Shown here: one piece after another, positions 55,554 to 64,000 of the stretch
Layout: each line of letters begins with the position of its first letter
Position numbering within the stretch: the first letter of the stretch is position 1
Source: Prochlorococcus sp. AG-363-P06
GTDB lineage: Bacteria; Cyanobacteriota; Cyanobacteriia; PCC-6307; Cyanobiaceae
Reading direction: 5' to 3'
Assembly: GCA_003280025.1 (NCBI GenBank)
Contig: QCGD01000006.1
Location: forward strand, 1-64,000
DNA: 64,000 nucleotides
Notes under the pieces: generated by a model
Told to the model about the DNA's origin: nothing
Databases searched by the model: none
What the model saw: the letters and a program-made list of their open reading frames with translations, nothing else
Translations under genes and position numbers: made by a program

Positions 55554-57023
55554 TTAGACCCGTATCCATGTTGTTATTTCCTTAGATTGATCAATAAGTT
55601 CAATACCTTTTTCTTTTAAGGAATTTCTGATTTCATCAGCCTTCCCATAATTTTTTTCCTTTTTTGCTACTAATCTTTCATTAATAAGTGATAATATTTC
55701 CTCTTCTGTTATTTTGCTTTCTATTACTGAATGCTCTTTTTTTAGTCCAAGTACATCAGTCAATTCTTCAAGAGTCTTAAAATTCTCAAGTAGAAAAAAT
55801 TTTTCATTTAGGTCTATTTCAAAACTTTCAACCCTTTGAAATTGGTTTAAAAAGTTTTTTAATGGTTTCGCTAAATCATAAATAATTGCAATAGCTCCTG
55901 CTGTATTAAGGTCATTACCCAGAGCGTCAGAAAATTTAAGCTTTTTTTGAGATAATTCAAAACTTATTGTATCTTTATATTTTTCTTCGATAGATTCATT
56001 TTTATCAATTGACATAAAAGCCCCTTTTGTAATGTCCATAAAAGAAAGGGCTATATTAATATTTTTCCAAGCTTCTGAAGCACTTCTTAACGCTTCTTCA
56101 GTGAAATCAAGTGGTTTTCTATAATTAACAGTCATAACGAAATATCGCAAAGTCATTGGGCTTATGCCTGACTTTATTAGTTCTCTAATAGTTTTAAAAT
56201 TTTTTAGGGATTTACTCATTTTCTGACCATTTACATTGACCATCCCATTGTGTAACCAATAATTTGCTAGTTTTTTGCCATTCGCCGCTTCTGATTGGGC
56301 AATTTCATTTTCATGATGTGGGAAAATTAAATCAGAACCACCTAAATGGATATCAATAGTATCTCCTAATTCATCTTTAACCATCGCGGAACATTCAATA
56401 TGCCATCCTGGCCTACCTTTACCCCATGGCGAATCAAAATATGGTTCATCATCTTTGGCTTTTTTCCATAGTGCAAAATCTTGAGGATTAAGTTTTTTAG
56501 TGTTTTCTTCAATAGCCATTCTTCCTTGCTGATTTATATTTTGTTCTTGTATGTTTTGATTACTTAGCTTTCCATAATTTTTATTTTGAAAAACAGAATA
56601 ATAAACATCTCCATCCCTAGAGTAAGCGTAACCTTTTTCTTCAAGTATTGATATAAAAGAGCAGATATTGCATATATGATTCGTTGCTCTTGGCATACTA
56701 TCTGGACGCATGATTCCTAAATCATCCATATCTTTGTGGAATTCAATGATATTCTTCTCTGAAACTGCTTTCATTGAACTATTCTCTTCCTTCGCCCTAT
56801 TTAAGATCTTGTCATCAATATCTGTAAAATTCTGAACATACTTCACTTTGAAATCACTATAAATTAAAAATCTTCTCAAGATATCCCAAGCTATATAACT
56901 TCTTGCATGACCAAGATGACATAAATCATAAACAGTTACTCCACAACAATAAATTTTTACTACATCATCAATAGGCTTAAAAACCTCAACTCTTTTGCTT
57001 AAAGTATTAAAAAGTTTGATCAT
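55554..57023 (-). CDS. cysS: Cysteinyl-tRNA synthetase
   Basis: 489 residues. Zn ligand CCGVTVYDLCHLGHARSYIAWDILRRF includes the HIGH-type HLGH; GWHIECSAM and HHENEIAQSEAA are the Zn-binding end; KMSKSLKN is the KMSKS loop. It charges cysteine to tRNA-Cys. Sits between dxr (82 bp) and polA (24 bp) on the same strand. Confidence 0.98.
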   Translation of the reverse strand: MIKLFNTLSKRVEVFKPIDDVVKIYCCGVTVYDLCHLGHARSYIAWDILRRFLIYSDFKVKYVQNFTDIDDKILNRAKEENSSMKAVSEKNIIEFHKDMDDLGIMRPDSMPRATNHICNICSFISILEEKGYAYSRDGDVYYSVFQNKNYGKLSNQNIQEQNINQQGRMAIEENTKKLNPQDFALWKKAKDDEPYFDSPWGKGRPGWHIECSAMVKDELGDTIDIHLGGSDLIFPHHENEIAQSEAANGKKLANYWLHNGMVNVNGQKMSKSLKNFKTIRELIKSGISPMTLRYFVMTVNYRKPLDFTEEALRSASEAWKNINIALSFMDITKGAFMSIDKNESIEEKYKDTISFELSQKKLKFSDALGNDLNTAGAIAIIYDLAKPLKNFLNQFQRVESFEIDLNEKFFLLENFKTLEELTDVLGLKKEHSVIESKITEEEILSLINERLVAKKEKNYGKADEIRNSLKEKGIELIDQSKEITTWIRV

Positions 57024-57047
57024 CTTAAAAAAAGTATTTCATAAGGT

Positions 57048-59978
57048 TTATTTTGTCTCCATCCAGTTGTCTCCAATTCCAATATCAACTAAAAGAGGTA
57101 CATTTAATTTTACACAATTTTCCATAGTCTTCTTTACTAATTTTGTCGTAACTTCTAAAGAATCCGGTTCAACTTCAAACAATAATTCATCGTGTACTTG
57201 TAAAAGCATTTTTGCTGGAACATTCATTTCTATGAATTTTTTATTTAGTTGAACCATTGCAATTTTAATGATGTCTGCACTTGAACCCTGTATTGGAGCA
57301 TTAGCTGCGGCTCTTAATGACTGTGCTTCCATGCCAGCCCTTCTTGCGGATTTCAAGTCAATTTCATAAGGATCTTTCCCTATTAATCTTCCAAGTCCAT
57401 TTTTATCAAATTTAAATTCTCTCTTTCTACCAAAAATTGTTTTTACATAACCTTTTGATAAGGCAAGCCTTTCTTGAAGTTCAAGAAATTTGAAAATTTT
57501 TGAATATCTTTCTTTGTATTTTATTAGGAATTCTTTTGCCTCTGAGGTACTTACTCCTGTAGATCGAGCAAACTTTTTTATCCCCATACCGTAGATCACT
57601 CCAAAATTTATTGTTTTGCCAACTCTCCTTTCGTCAGATGATATTTCTTCTTTCTCAAAAATTAATCTTGCAGTTAAAGAATGAATGTCATCATTTTTGT
57701 GAAATGCATTTATTAGTATTTCTTCATCCGCTAAGTGAGCGAGTATTCTTAATTCAATTTGAGAATAATCAGCTGATAATAGTTTCCAATCTTTTTCTGG
57801 CAAGAATGCTTTTCTGATTCTCCTACTAAATTCAGTTCTAACTGGTATATTTTGAAGATTTGGATTGCTGCTGCTTAGTCTGCCAGTTGCTGTAGCAGCT
57901 TGATTAAAGTTTGTATGGACTCGTCCTGTCTTTTCGTTAATAAGATTTGGAAGTGCATCAATATAAGTACTAAGTAATTTGCTAAGAGTTCTATGTTTTA
58001 TTAAATGTTGGATTATCTCATGTTCTTCGACTAATCTTTCAAGAACAACCGCATCTGTGCTCCATCCTGTTTTTGTTTTTCGTGATTTCTTTTTATCCAA
58101 CTTTAATTTTTCAAACAAGATCTCACCTAGTTGTTTTGGTGAAGATAGATTAAATTTTTCTTCTGCCAATTCATAAACTTTACTTTCAATATCTTCTAAG
58201 GTACTTTTTAGTTCGCTTGAGAGTTTATTTAGATACGGGGTGTCGATGATTATGCCATTCATTTCCATTTGGGACAATACAGGCTCTAAAGGTAGCTCGA
58301 TTTCTTCGAATAATTTGATTAATTCATCTTTTTCCTTTGAAAATCTTTCTTTAAAAATTTTGACAATCTTATAAGTAAGAAATACGTCATAACCACAATA
58401 AATACTTGCTTCATCAATATCAACAAATGAAAAGTCTTTATTTTTTTTTACTGTTTCCTTAAAAGAAGGTGGCCTAAATCCAAACAATCTAAAACTAATT
58501 TCACTTAAACTATGCTTCTCCTGATTATTTATAAGGTAATCTGCTAACAAGGTGTCAAAGGTTACACCTTTTAGATCAAGTCCATGAGTAAAAAAGATTT
58601 GTCTGTCAAATTTAGAATTTTGGAGTGCCTTTTCTTTTTTTGGATTTTCTATCCAAGTCCTTAGTTTTGATAAAACATCTTCAATTGATAATTGATTGGC
58701 TGTTTCTTTATTTGTTTGATGACCAAGAGGTATATAAAATAAATCATCAGTTGCTTCTCCAAGACATAATCCTATTCCAACAAGTTCCGCATCGATTGGA
58801 TTTAAACTATTGGTCTCTGTATCTAAAGAAACTATCTCATTGGTTTTGTCTAATCTTTGAAGTAATTTATCAAGTAATTCAAAATCATTTACAACAGTTA
58901 CTTTGATTTTAGGGATTTTACTTTGACTATTTTCTAATTCATTTTTTCTAGAGACTTTTGTTTCTTTCTCCTTCTTTTTACCTACATTATTTTTGTCAAA
59001 ACCCCCTTTGCTAAAAGTTGAATTGAAAATATCAATTTGCCGAAGTAGTGTTGATAGTTCTAGTTTTTGCAGTGATTCTGAAAGTGATTCTTTATTTATT
59101 TTATTTAATTCGTAACCATTATTTAATATTAGAGGGACTTCAGTATTTATTTTTGCTAGATCTCTAGAAAGATAGGCATTATACTTATCTTTTTTGAGCT
59201 TTTCTATAACTGAGCCTTTTATAAAACCTTTATATTTTTTATCATTATTTTGTTGAATCTTGTCAAAAGTTTTATATATGCCGTCAAGTGTATCGTTTTC
59301 TTTTAGTAGATTAATTGCTGTTTTTGGACCTACTCCCTTTATTCCTGGAATATTATCAGAACTATCTCCAGTTAAAGCTTTTAAATCAACAACTCTTTCG
59401 GGGGAAACACCTAATTTTTCTTTTACCCTATTTTCGTTAATTAAGGTTGGATTTCCACTTTTAGCATATGGACCACCACCCATATAAAGAACATAAATAT
59501 CTTTTTGATCATCAACTAATTGAAATAAATCCCGATCTCCTGAAAGAATATTTACGCACCACCCTTTGGAGGAGGCATCATTAGCAATTGTGCCTAAGAT
59601 ATCATCTGCTTCGTAACCAGGAGATTTGAAAATTGGTAAGTTAAGACTTTCTTTTAGGATGATTTCTAATTGTTCAAGATCTTGAAAAAAAACATCTGGG
59701 GCTACATCTCTATTAGCTTTATAATTTGGATCTAATTCATGTCTAAATGTAGGCTTTTCTGTATCAAAAGTAATACAAACACCTTCTGGACTAATGTTTT
59801 TGCAATTGTCTAGAAGGCTTTTTAAGAATCCATAGGTTACGCTTGTTGGGAAACCTTCTTTTGTCGTTAGTCCTCCATCAATTCCTTTACTAAATGCATA
59901 GAAGCTTCTAAAAGCAAGTGAATGGCCATCAACTAACAGTAAAATTGGCTTTCTAGATTTTACAGATTCTAAACTCAT
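57048..59978 (-). CDS. polA: DNA polymerase I
   Basis: 976 residues from ATG 59978 (MSLESVKSRKPILLL), chosen because it overlaps the HlyD stop as ATGA; an upstream ATG at 59996 is also in frame. Three domains: 5' nuclease (GDSSDNIPGIKGVGPKTA), 3'-5' exonuclease with intact SLDTETNSLNP (catalytic Asp/Glu, so proofreading is likely), and polymerase (ADYSQIELRILAHL, GKTINFGVIYGMG, LQVHDELLFEV). It removes RNA primers and fills gaps. cysS follows. Confidence 0.98.
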   Translation of the reverse strand: MSLESVKSRKPILLLVDGHSLAFRSFYAFSKGIDGGLTTKEGFPTSVTYGFLKSLLDNCKNISPEGVCITFDTEKPTFRHELDPNYKANRDVAPDVFFQDLEQLEIILKESLNLPIFKSPGYEADDILGTIANDASSKGWCVNILSGDRDLFQLVDDQKDIYVLYMGGGPYAKSGNPTLINENRVKEKLGVSPERVVDLKALTGDSSDNIPGIKGVGPKTAINLLKENDTLDGIYKTFDKIQQNNDKKYKGFIKGSVIEKLKKDKYNAYLSRDLAKINTEVPLILNNGYELNKINKESLSESLQKLELSTLLRQIDIFNSTFSKGGFDKNNVGKKKEKETKVSRKNELENSQSKIPKIKVTVVNDFELLDKLLQRLDKTNEIVSLDTETNSLNPIDAELVGIGLCLGEATDDLFYIPLGHQTNKETANQLSIEDVLSKLRTWIENPKKEKALQNSKFDRQIFFTHGLDLKGVTFDTLLADYLINNQEKHSLSEISFRLFGFRPPSFKETVKKNKDFSFVDIDEASIYCGYDVFLTYKIVKIFKERFSKEKDELIKLFEEIELPLEPVLSQMEMNGIIIDTPYLNKLSSELKSTLEDIESKVYELAEEKFNLSSPKQLGEILFEKLKLDKKKSRKTKTGWSTDAVVLERLVEEHEIIQHLIKHRTLSKLLSTYIDALPNLINEKTGRVHTNFNQAATATGRLSSSNPNLQNIPVRTEFSRRIRKAFLPEKDWKLLSADYSQIELRILAHLADEEILINAFHKNDDIHSLTARLIFEKEEISSDERRVGKTINFGVIYGMGIKKFARSTGVSTSEAKEFLIKYKERYSKIFKFLELQERLALSKGYVKTIFGRKREFKFDKNGLGRLIGKDPYEIDLKSARRAGMEAQSLRAAANAPIQGSSADIIKIAMVQLNKKFIEMNVPAKMLLQVHDELLFEVEPDSLEVTTKLVKKTMENCVKLNVPLLVDIGIGDNWMETK

Positions 59979-61036
59979 TTTCTTTTCTTTGCCCAAGGTG
60001 GAATATCAATGAAGATTCGCTCTCCAGGTTCTAATCCATCAATTACTGAAGTTTTATTTCCGCTACTTATACCAATTTCAATTTTTTCAAATTTCGGAGA
60101 ATTATTTTTATCTACTTTCAAAATGCCTTTTTTACCTTTCTCAGTGACAATAGATACTGTTGGAACTAAAACTTTTTCTTCATTACCTTCCACTTTAAAT
60201 TGGAGATCAGCAGTCATTCCTATTTTTATTTCTTCGGAAATGTCTTTAAAATTTAAAGTAACCTCAAATGAGGTTACGTTATTATCTTTTACTGCTCTAG
60301 TTGCTATTTTTGTTACTATGGCACTGTATTTTTTTGAAGGATAGGCCTCAATTCTTACATTGGCTTCTTGACCTATTTTTATTCTACCAATGTCACTTTC
60401 AGGAACTTTGGCAACAATTTCAAGACCTTCTGATAGTTCAAAAATAAAGTTTTTTGTTTGAGAGCCTGAATTTAAATTTGTACTCGGTGAGACATAAGAT
60501 CCTATTTCTGCATATTTCGCAGTTATCTTCCCTTTATAAGGAGCTCTAATTAAGTAGAAATTTTTTTCTGCTTTTGCATCATTAAGTTTTGCATTACTTA
60601 TGTTGTAGTTATTTTTGTAGCTTTCATAATCCTCTCTACTTACAGCTCCCTCTTTATACAAGAATTCTCTTCTTAAAAATTCAGATCTTTGTTTCTCTAA
60701 ATTTAATTCAAGTTCTTCAATTTTATATATAAAGTCTTCATCATTAAGAGAAGCTAAAACCTGATCTTTTTCGACAAGATCTCCCTCTAATACATTTATT
60801 TCTTGGATTATCCCTTGTTTCCTGGGACCAATATTGCTTGTTCTAATTGCCTTGACTTCACCACTAGTATTAATTGAATCAGAAAGTATCCCCTTCTCAA
60901 CAAGAACTACAAAATCAGAAATATCATTTGATTTGTTTTTCTTGAAAGAATTAGTTACAAAAATAAAAAATAAAGCAAAAGCAAGCAATATAATCCCACC
61001 TTTTAAATTTATATTTTTTTTAATCAAATCAAGCAT
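59975..61036 (-). CDS. HlyD-family membrane fusion (adaptor) protein
   Basis: 353 residues. N-terminal anchor helix (about 12-30), lipoyl-like half motifs IQEINVLEGDLVEKDQVLASLND and YLIRAPYKGKITAKYAEIGSYVSP, with a coiled-coil between (about 105-150; EELELNLEKQRSEFLRRE), then beta-barrel domains (KVPESDIGRIKIGQEANVRIEAY). It bridges inner-membrane ABC exporter (DevBCA/MacAB) or RND pump and outer-membrane channel. No partner is adjacent. Stop overlaps polA's ATG by 4 bp. Confidence 0.9.
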   Translation of the reverse strand: MLDLIKKNINLKGGIILLAFALFFIFVTNSFKKNKSNDISDFVVLVEKGILSDSINTSGEVKAIRTSNIGPRKQGIIQEINVLEGDLVEKDQVLASLNDEDFIYKIEELELNLEKQRSEFLRREFLYKEGAVSREDYESYKNNYNISNAKLNDAKAEKNFYLIRAPYKGKITAKYAEIGSYVSPSTNLNSGSQTKNFIFELSEGLEIVAKVPESDIGRIKIGQEANVRIEAYPSKKYSAIVTKIATRAVKDNNVTSFEVTLNFKDISEEIKIGMTADLQFKVEGNEEKVLVPTVSIVTEKGKKGILKVDKNNSPKFEKIEIGISSGNKTSVIDGLEPGERIFIDIPPWAKKRK

Positions 61037-61178
61037 TTTTTTTTAAACGGCAATAAAGGATATTTAGAAACTAAATAAATAATCAAAACGATTATAAATA
61101 ACTTATCCAAGATTGGTTAAGTAAACACTATATTACTAGAAGAAGTTTCTTTGATAATTTACTCATAAATTTTTTCAA

Positions 61179-62270
61179 ATGCTAAAAGCCGGTATTATTG
61201 GATTGCCAAATGTTGGGAAATCAACTTTATTTAATGCACTTGTCGAAAACGCTAAAGCCCAAGCGGCCAATTTTCCCTTTTGTACTATAGAACCTAATAA
61301 AGGAATAGTTTCAGTACCAGATCAAAGGTTGCAAGAGCTAGGTGATTTAAGTTCTAGCCAAAATATTATCCCAACTAAAATTGAATTCGTAGATATCGCA
61401 GGTCTTGTAAAAGGAGCTAGTAAAGGAGAAGGTTTGGGGAACAAATTTTTATCAAATATTAGGGAGGTTGATGCAATAGTTCATGTTGTGAGGTGCTTTG
61501 AAGATAGTGAAGTAATTCATGTTTCGGGGAAGGTAGATCCCTTGGATGACATTGACATAATTAATCTAGAATTAAATTTAGCTGATTTAGCACAACTACA
61601 AAAAAGAAGAGAAAGAATTAAAAAACAGGTTAAAACTAGTAAAGAGGCAGCAAAAGAAGATACCTTACTAGAAAACATAGAAGAAGAGCTACAGAAAGGA
61701 CTTTCAGTTAGATCAATATCACTTAGCGAAGAAGAAAATTTAATAATTAAGCAATTAGGCTTCCTTACTGCAAAACCAATTATTTACGCAACAAATTTGA
61801 ATGAAAATGATTTAGCTGAAGGTAATGATTTCTCATCAAAAGTTCAGAGTTTTGCAAGCAATGAAAATACAGAATGTATAAAAATATCAGCGCAAGTCGA
61901 ATCTGAATTAATAGAGTTAGAACCAGAAGATAAAAAAGACTATCTAGTTGGCTTAGGAGTAGAGCAGGGTGGATTAAGTTCTTTAATTAGATCTACTTAT
62001 AAATTACTTGGATTAAAAACTTATTTTACTACTGGAGAAAAAGAGACAAAGGCCTGGACTATAAAAGATGGAATGACTGCACCTCAGGCAGCGGGTGTAA
62101 TTCATACTGATTTTGAAAAAGGATTTATTAGAGCTCAGACTATTTCATATCAAGATTTAATAGATTCAGGTTCGATTGCTAAAGCAAAAACCAAAGGATT
62201 ACTCAGAAGCGAAGGTAAAGAATATGTCGTAAATGAGGGAGATGTTATGGAGTTTTTATTTAATGTATAG
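61179..62270 (+). CDS. ychF: Redox-regulated ATPase/GTPase YchF
   Basis: 363 residues. Walker A GLPNVGKST (8-16), switch regions PFCTIEPNKGIV and DIAGLVKGASKGEGLGNKFL, altered G4 ATNLNEND in place of NKxD (explaining the family's ATP preference), and the C-terminal TGS domain (FTTGEKETKAWTIKDGMTAPQAAGVIHTDFEKGFIRA). It acts on ribosomes in stress responses. It is divergent from the HlyD-family gene. Confidence 0.97.
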   Translation: MLKAGIIGLPNVGKSTLFNALVENAKAQAANFPFCTIEPNKGIVSVPDQRLQELGDLSSSQNIIPTKIEFVDIAGLVKGASKGEGLGNKFLSNIREVDAIVHVVRCFEDSEVIHVSGKVDPLDDIDIINLELNLADLAQLQKRRERIKKQVKTSKEAAKEDTLLENIEEELQKGLSVRSISLSEEENLIIKQLGFLTAKPIIYATNLNENDLAEGNDFSSKVQSFASNENTECIKISAQVESELIELEPEDKKDYLVGLGVEQGGLSSLIRSTYKLLGLKTYFTTGEKETKAWTIKDGMTAPQAAGVIHTDFEKGFIRAQTISYQDLIDSGSIAKAKTKGLLRSEGKEYVVNEGDVMEFLFNV

Positions 62271-62656
62271 TTTCCCTTTTTAAGGCAATGGTACTAAACC
62301 CATCACCATAGCTATATTTCATTTGCGACAAATGATGAGGTATTGGGATTATTTCGCAACTGTATTTTCAATATCCTCGAGTAAATGTTTAGTTGATTTA
62401 CTAAACCCATTTGGTTTTAAATATTTTTGAGCGTCTCTAAATTGTTCAGCTACTCTCTTTTAAAAATTTGGATTAGTTGAGTTTTGAATAATTTAAAAAT
62501 TCTGACTAAGTTTATAATCATATTTAAATGCCCACTTGAAATGTAATCAAAAATACAAGAAGCTAGAAATAGGATATTTTACTTACAAAAAAAATGTATG
62601 CTGAATGTAACTTGATTTTTTCAAATAAAGATTTTTTAAAATTATAAAAATTAAAA
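62271..62656. other. Intergenic stretch with a short unexplained frame
   Basis: 386 bp without a confident gene. On the minus strand, 62349-62459 is open for 36 codons (RVAEQFRDAQKYLKPNGF, then SKSTKHLLEDIENTVAK) but has no ATG. A second frame overlaps upstream: ATG (minus, about 62525) MIINLVRIFKLFKTQL, reaching a stop at the same junction. They could be one small protein broken by a frameshift at an A/T run, or chance. No terminator was seen. Confidence 0.3.
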
Positions 62657-62947
62657 ATGTTAAACATATTCGTAATTCTATTGTTAATTATTGTTTGTTT
62701 TATAATTTTATATTTTTATACAAAGCTATACCTAAGATCACCAAAAATAAAAACCAGTTTTAGAACTTTTAATCCTGATTTAAAAGAAGAACAATTTAAC
62801 CCTGACATCAATACAAATAATTGGGATTTACATAAACTAAGACTAGATAAATTTAAAAGATCACAATATAAGGGATTAACTTTTTTTAAAAGTTCCGAAG
62901 ACAAAATTTACTATCTTTCCGAAAACGGAATTAAAGTTTATTGCTAA
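62657..62947 (+). CDS. Small membrane-anchored hypothetical protein
   Basis: 96 residues. One N-terminal membrane helix (NIFVILLLIIVCFIILYFY), then a polar domain with TSFRTFNPDLKEEQFNPDIN and GLTFFKSSEDKIYYLSENGIKVYC. No domain is recognised. The C-terminal end looks like a short beta-rich tail. It leads three small membrane-protein genes on this strand. Confidence 0.6.
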   Translation: MLNIFVILLLIIVCFIILYFYTKLYLRSPKIKTSFRTFNPDLKEEQFNPDINTNNWDLHKLRLDKFKRSQYKGLTFFKSSEDKIYYLSENGIKVYC

Positions 62948-63000
62948 TATCTAAAATTAAATTTATAAATAGTACAAGGAAATAGAAAATCATAAGAGTA

Positions 63001-63252
63001 ATGAAGTATTTATTTTTATTATCAGAAAAGTTCTACGTTTTGGTCTCATGGGAATGGAAAACCTTAAAAGAACTTAGAAGGAACAGAAGAAGGGATTTCT
63101 TCCTTAGAGGTTCTTTTGCTTTTTTTAGTGTATTGTCTATTTTGTTTTTAATCTTCTCACCCCCTATTTTGTTCGGAGTTCTATTAGGAGAAGGAATGAA
63201 ATTTAGTATATTTTTTTTCTGGATATGGATTTTAAATTTGAAGTTTTTTTGA
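63001..63252 (+). CDS. Small membrane protein, hypothetical
   Basis: 83 residues. Basic amphipathic N-terminus (EWKTLKELRRNRRRDFFLRG) followed by two hydrophobic segments (SFAFFSVLSILFLIF; SIFFFWIWILNLKFF) and very aromatic. No known domain. Confidence 0.5.
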   Translation: MKYLFLLSEKFYVLVSWEWKTLKELRRNRRRDFFLRGSFAFFSVLSILFLIFSPPILFGVLLGEGMKFSIFFFWIWILNLKFF

Positions 63253-63310
63253 GAAAATAATTCTTTTTTCTAGGCTGATTTAGAATTAGGTATATAAAAA
63301 TATTTATCTT

Positions 63311-63526
63311 ATGCCAAAAATATTTAAACAAAATAAATTTGCATTATTGGGAGCAAATCTATTACTAATATTAATTTGGATAACTATATTTTCATTTTTA
63401 ATAAATTCATTTCGAATAGAAAATGCTCCATTTTATATATATAAGATCCTATTCTTGATAAAATTTCTACCTCCTATCTGGATTACTTGGTTTTTATGGA
63501 TAAAGAGAGGTGGCTTTAAAAGGTGA
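63311..63526 (+). CDS. Small membrane protein, hypothetical
   Basis: 71 residues with two membrane helices (FALLGANLLLILIWITIFSFLI; YIYKILFLIKFLPPIWITWFLW) and a basic end (IKRGGFKR). Starts MPKIFKQNK. Relation to the two upstream small membrane genes is unclear. Confidence 0.5.
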   Translation: MPKIFKQNKFALLGANLLLILIWITIFSFLINSFRIENAPFYIYKILFLIKFLPPIWITWFLWIKRGGFKR

Positions 63527-63649
63527 CGATTTGATTGGCTTAATTACTACACCATTAAAAAATTCTGCTAATAGTTTTGACGGGTCTTGAACCGAAACTT
63601 TTCTATACTCTTTTGCAAGTTTCTTTTTGATTGGATTTAAGTTGGTCAT
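63494..63649 (-). CDS. Short basic protein, coupled to DUF1651 gene
   Basis: 51 residues from ATG 63649 (MTNLNPIKKKLAKEYRKVSV, then QDPSKLLAEFFNGVVIKP), which overlaps the DUF1651 stop as ATGA. No domain is recognised. Its 3' end overlaps the + strand membrane gene by 33 bp. Support is mostly the coupling and the ordered basic sequence. Confidence 0.45.
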   Translation of the reverse strand: MTNLNPIKKKLAKEYRKVSVQDPSKLLAEFFNGVVIKPIKSSPFKATSLYP

Positions 63650-63945
63650 GCTGATTCTTGAAATTGATTTGTTACTTCAGTCCAACCTCCAGCAATTAGT
63701 TCGTTCCATCTTTCAAATGCAGAGTTGAGATCGTGAAGTCTTGTGTTTTTAAGTCCAGCGGGTTCTCCTAGATGATTTGCATAGAAGAGATGGGTATAGA
63801 CTTTGATGTTGTTCCGTGCAGATTTCTTGCACTTTTCAAACAATATTAAAAAGCTGCTTTGCGGGTTAAGTAACCAGCCATTTGGGGAATCAACACGACT
63901 GCCATAAGAAAAATTAGACCAAACATTGGCTCCTCCTAGAGTCAT
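63646..63945 (-). CDS. DUF1651 family protein
   Basis: 99 residues. The pattern GWLLNPQSSFLILFEKC, YANHLGEPAGLKNTRLHDLN and AFERWNELIAGGWTEVTNQF fits the DUF1651 domain of marine picocyanobacteria (ending W-x2-L-x3-GW). Soluble, unknown function. The ATG is at 63945; a degenerate LexA-like element lies 10-23 bp upstream (63955-63968). Confidence 0.8.
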   Translation of the reverse strand: MTLGGANVWSNFSYGSRVDSPNGWLLNPQSSFLILFEKCKKSARNNIKVYTHLFYANHLGEPAGLKNTRLHDLNSAFERWNELIAGGWTEVTNQFQESA

Positions 63946-63954
63946 TTAATAAGT

Positions 63955-63968
63955 AATACGCTTGTACT
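63955..63968. promoter_or_regulatory. LexA-like element, one mismatch
   Basis: AATACGCTTGTACT matches RGTACNNNDGTWCB except at position 2 (A instead of G); on the minus strand it fails at two positions. It precedes the DUF1651 ATG. Weak on its own. Confidence 0.3.
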
Positions 63969-64000
63969 ATTATTTATAGCGAAGTCTTATTCTTGCTGTC

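Overview
This 64 kb window is AT-rich (roughly 30% G+C by eye) and very gene-dense. It almost certainly comes from a marine picocyanobacterium of the genus Prochlorococcus, probably a high-light-adapted, low-G+C lineage. The reasons are: photosystem II genes psbD/psbC, petM, ycf4 and ycf39; a prochlorophyte Pcb antenna next to a flavodoxin; an NTRC-type thioredoxin reductase; short intergenic gaps with many 4-bp ATGA overlaps; and many small picocyanobacterial hypothetical genes. The genus is inferred from gene content and remembered protein sequences, not from a database search.

Layout. (1) 1-5000: edge of a surface-polysaccharide island: a truncated WbpD/WlbB-like acetyltransferase, a CapD/WbpM-type dehydratase, a UDP-glucuronate epimerase, a possible Ugd relic and a frameshifted O-antigen-ligase-like gene. 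(2) 5041-18656: tRNA-Arg, an HTH protein, rsmI and a CysQ-like phosphatase, then a long minus-strand housekeeping block (sppA, aroH, DUF2808, rpmH, rnpA, PH-domain gene, yidC, ycf46-like, serS, rseP, rpsN, pnp). (3) 18708-25224: a DMT permease, two glycosyltransferases, an AEC permease, a SemiSWEET-like protein and small hypotheticals. (4) 25362-34677: an iron-responsive neighbourhood (isiB flavodoxin, a Pcb antenna, a PiuC-like dioxygenase, the FutA/IdiA iron-binding protein) interleaved with small conserved genes, glyQ and an outer-membrane porin. (5) 34738-37716: tRNA-Ser(CGA) followed by a ~2.6 kb mobile island bounded by an 11-bp copy of the tRNA 3' end. (6) 37717-49829: a 2Fe-2S protein, cobQ (frameshifted), maf, psbC/psbD, ycf4, a peptidyl-prolyl isomerase lipoprotein, ilvH, petM-ycf39, infA and NTRC. 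(7) 49958-62270: pntA1/A2/B, a YheT-like hydrolase, dxr, cysS, polA, an HlyD-type adaptor and ychF. (8) 62271-64000: a gene-poor stretch, three small membrane proteins and a DUF1651 gene.

Most notable observations. The porin mRNA carries GTGTGAGG over its Shine-Dalgarno region, complementary to the conserved single-stranded motif of the small RNA Yfr1. A perfect cyanobacterial LexA box sits directly before a 70-residue orphan gene. The tRNA-Ser island encodes a serine recombinase rather than a tyrosine integrase, with a GIY-YIG-plus-membrane protein and a thiamine-binding protein. Three otherwise normal genes (O-antigen-ligase-like, porin, cobQ) are each broken by one apparent extra base in an A run (A6, A6, A8 on the + strand). 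That is either a systematic sequencing artefact or a case for transcriptional slippage. A peptidyl-prolyl isomerase lipoprotein appears to begin at a non-standard ATA codon exactly where an ATGA overlap would be expected.
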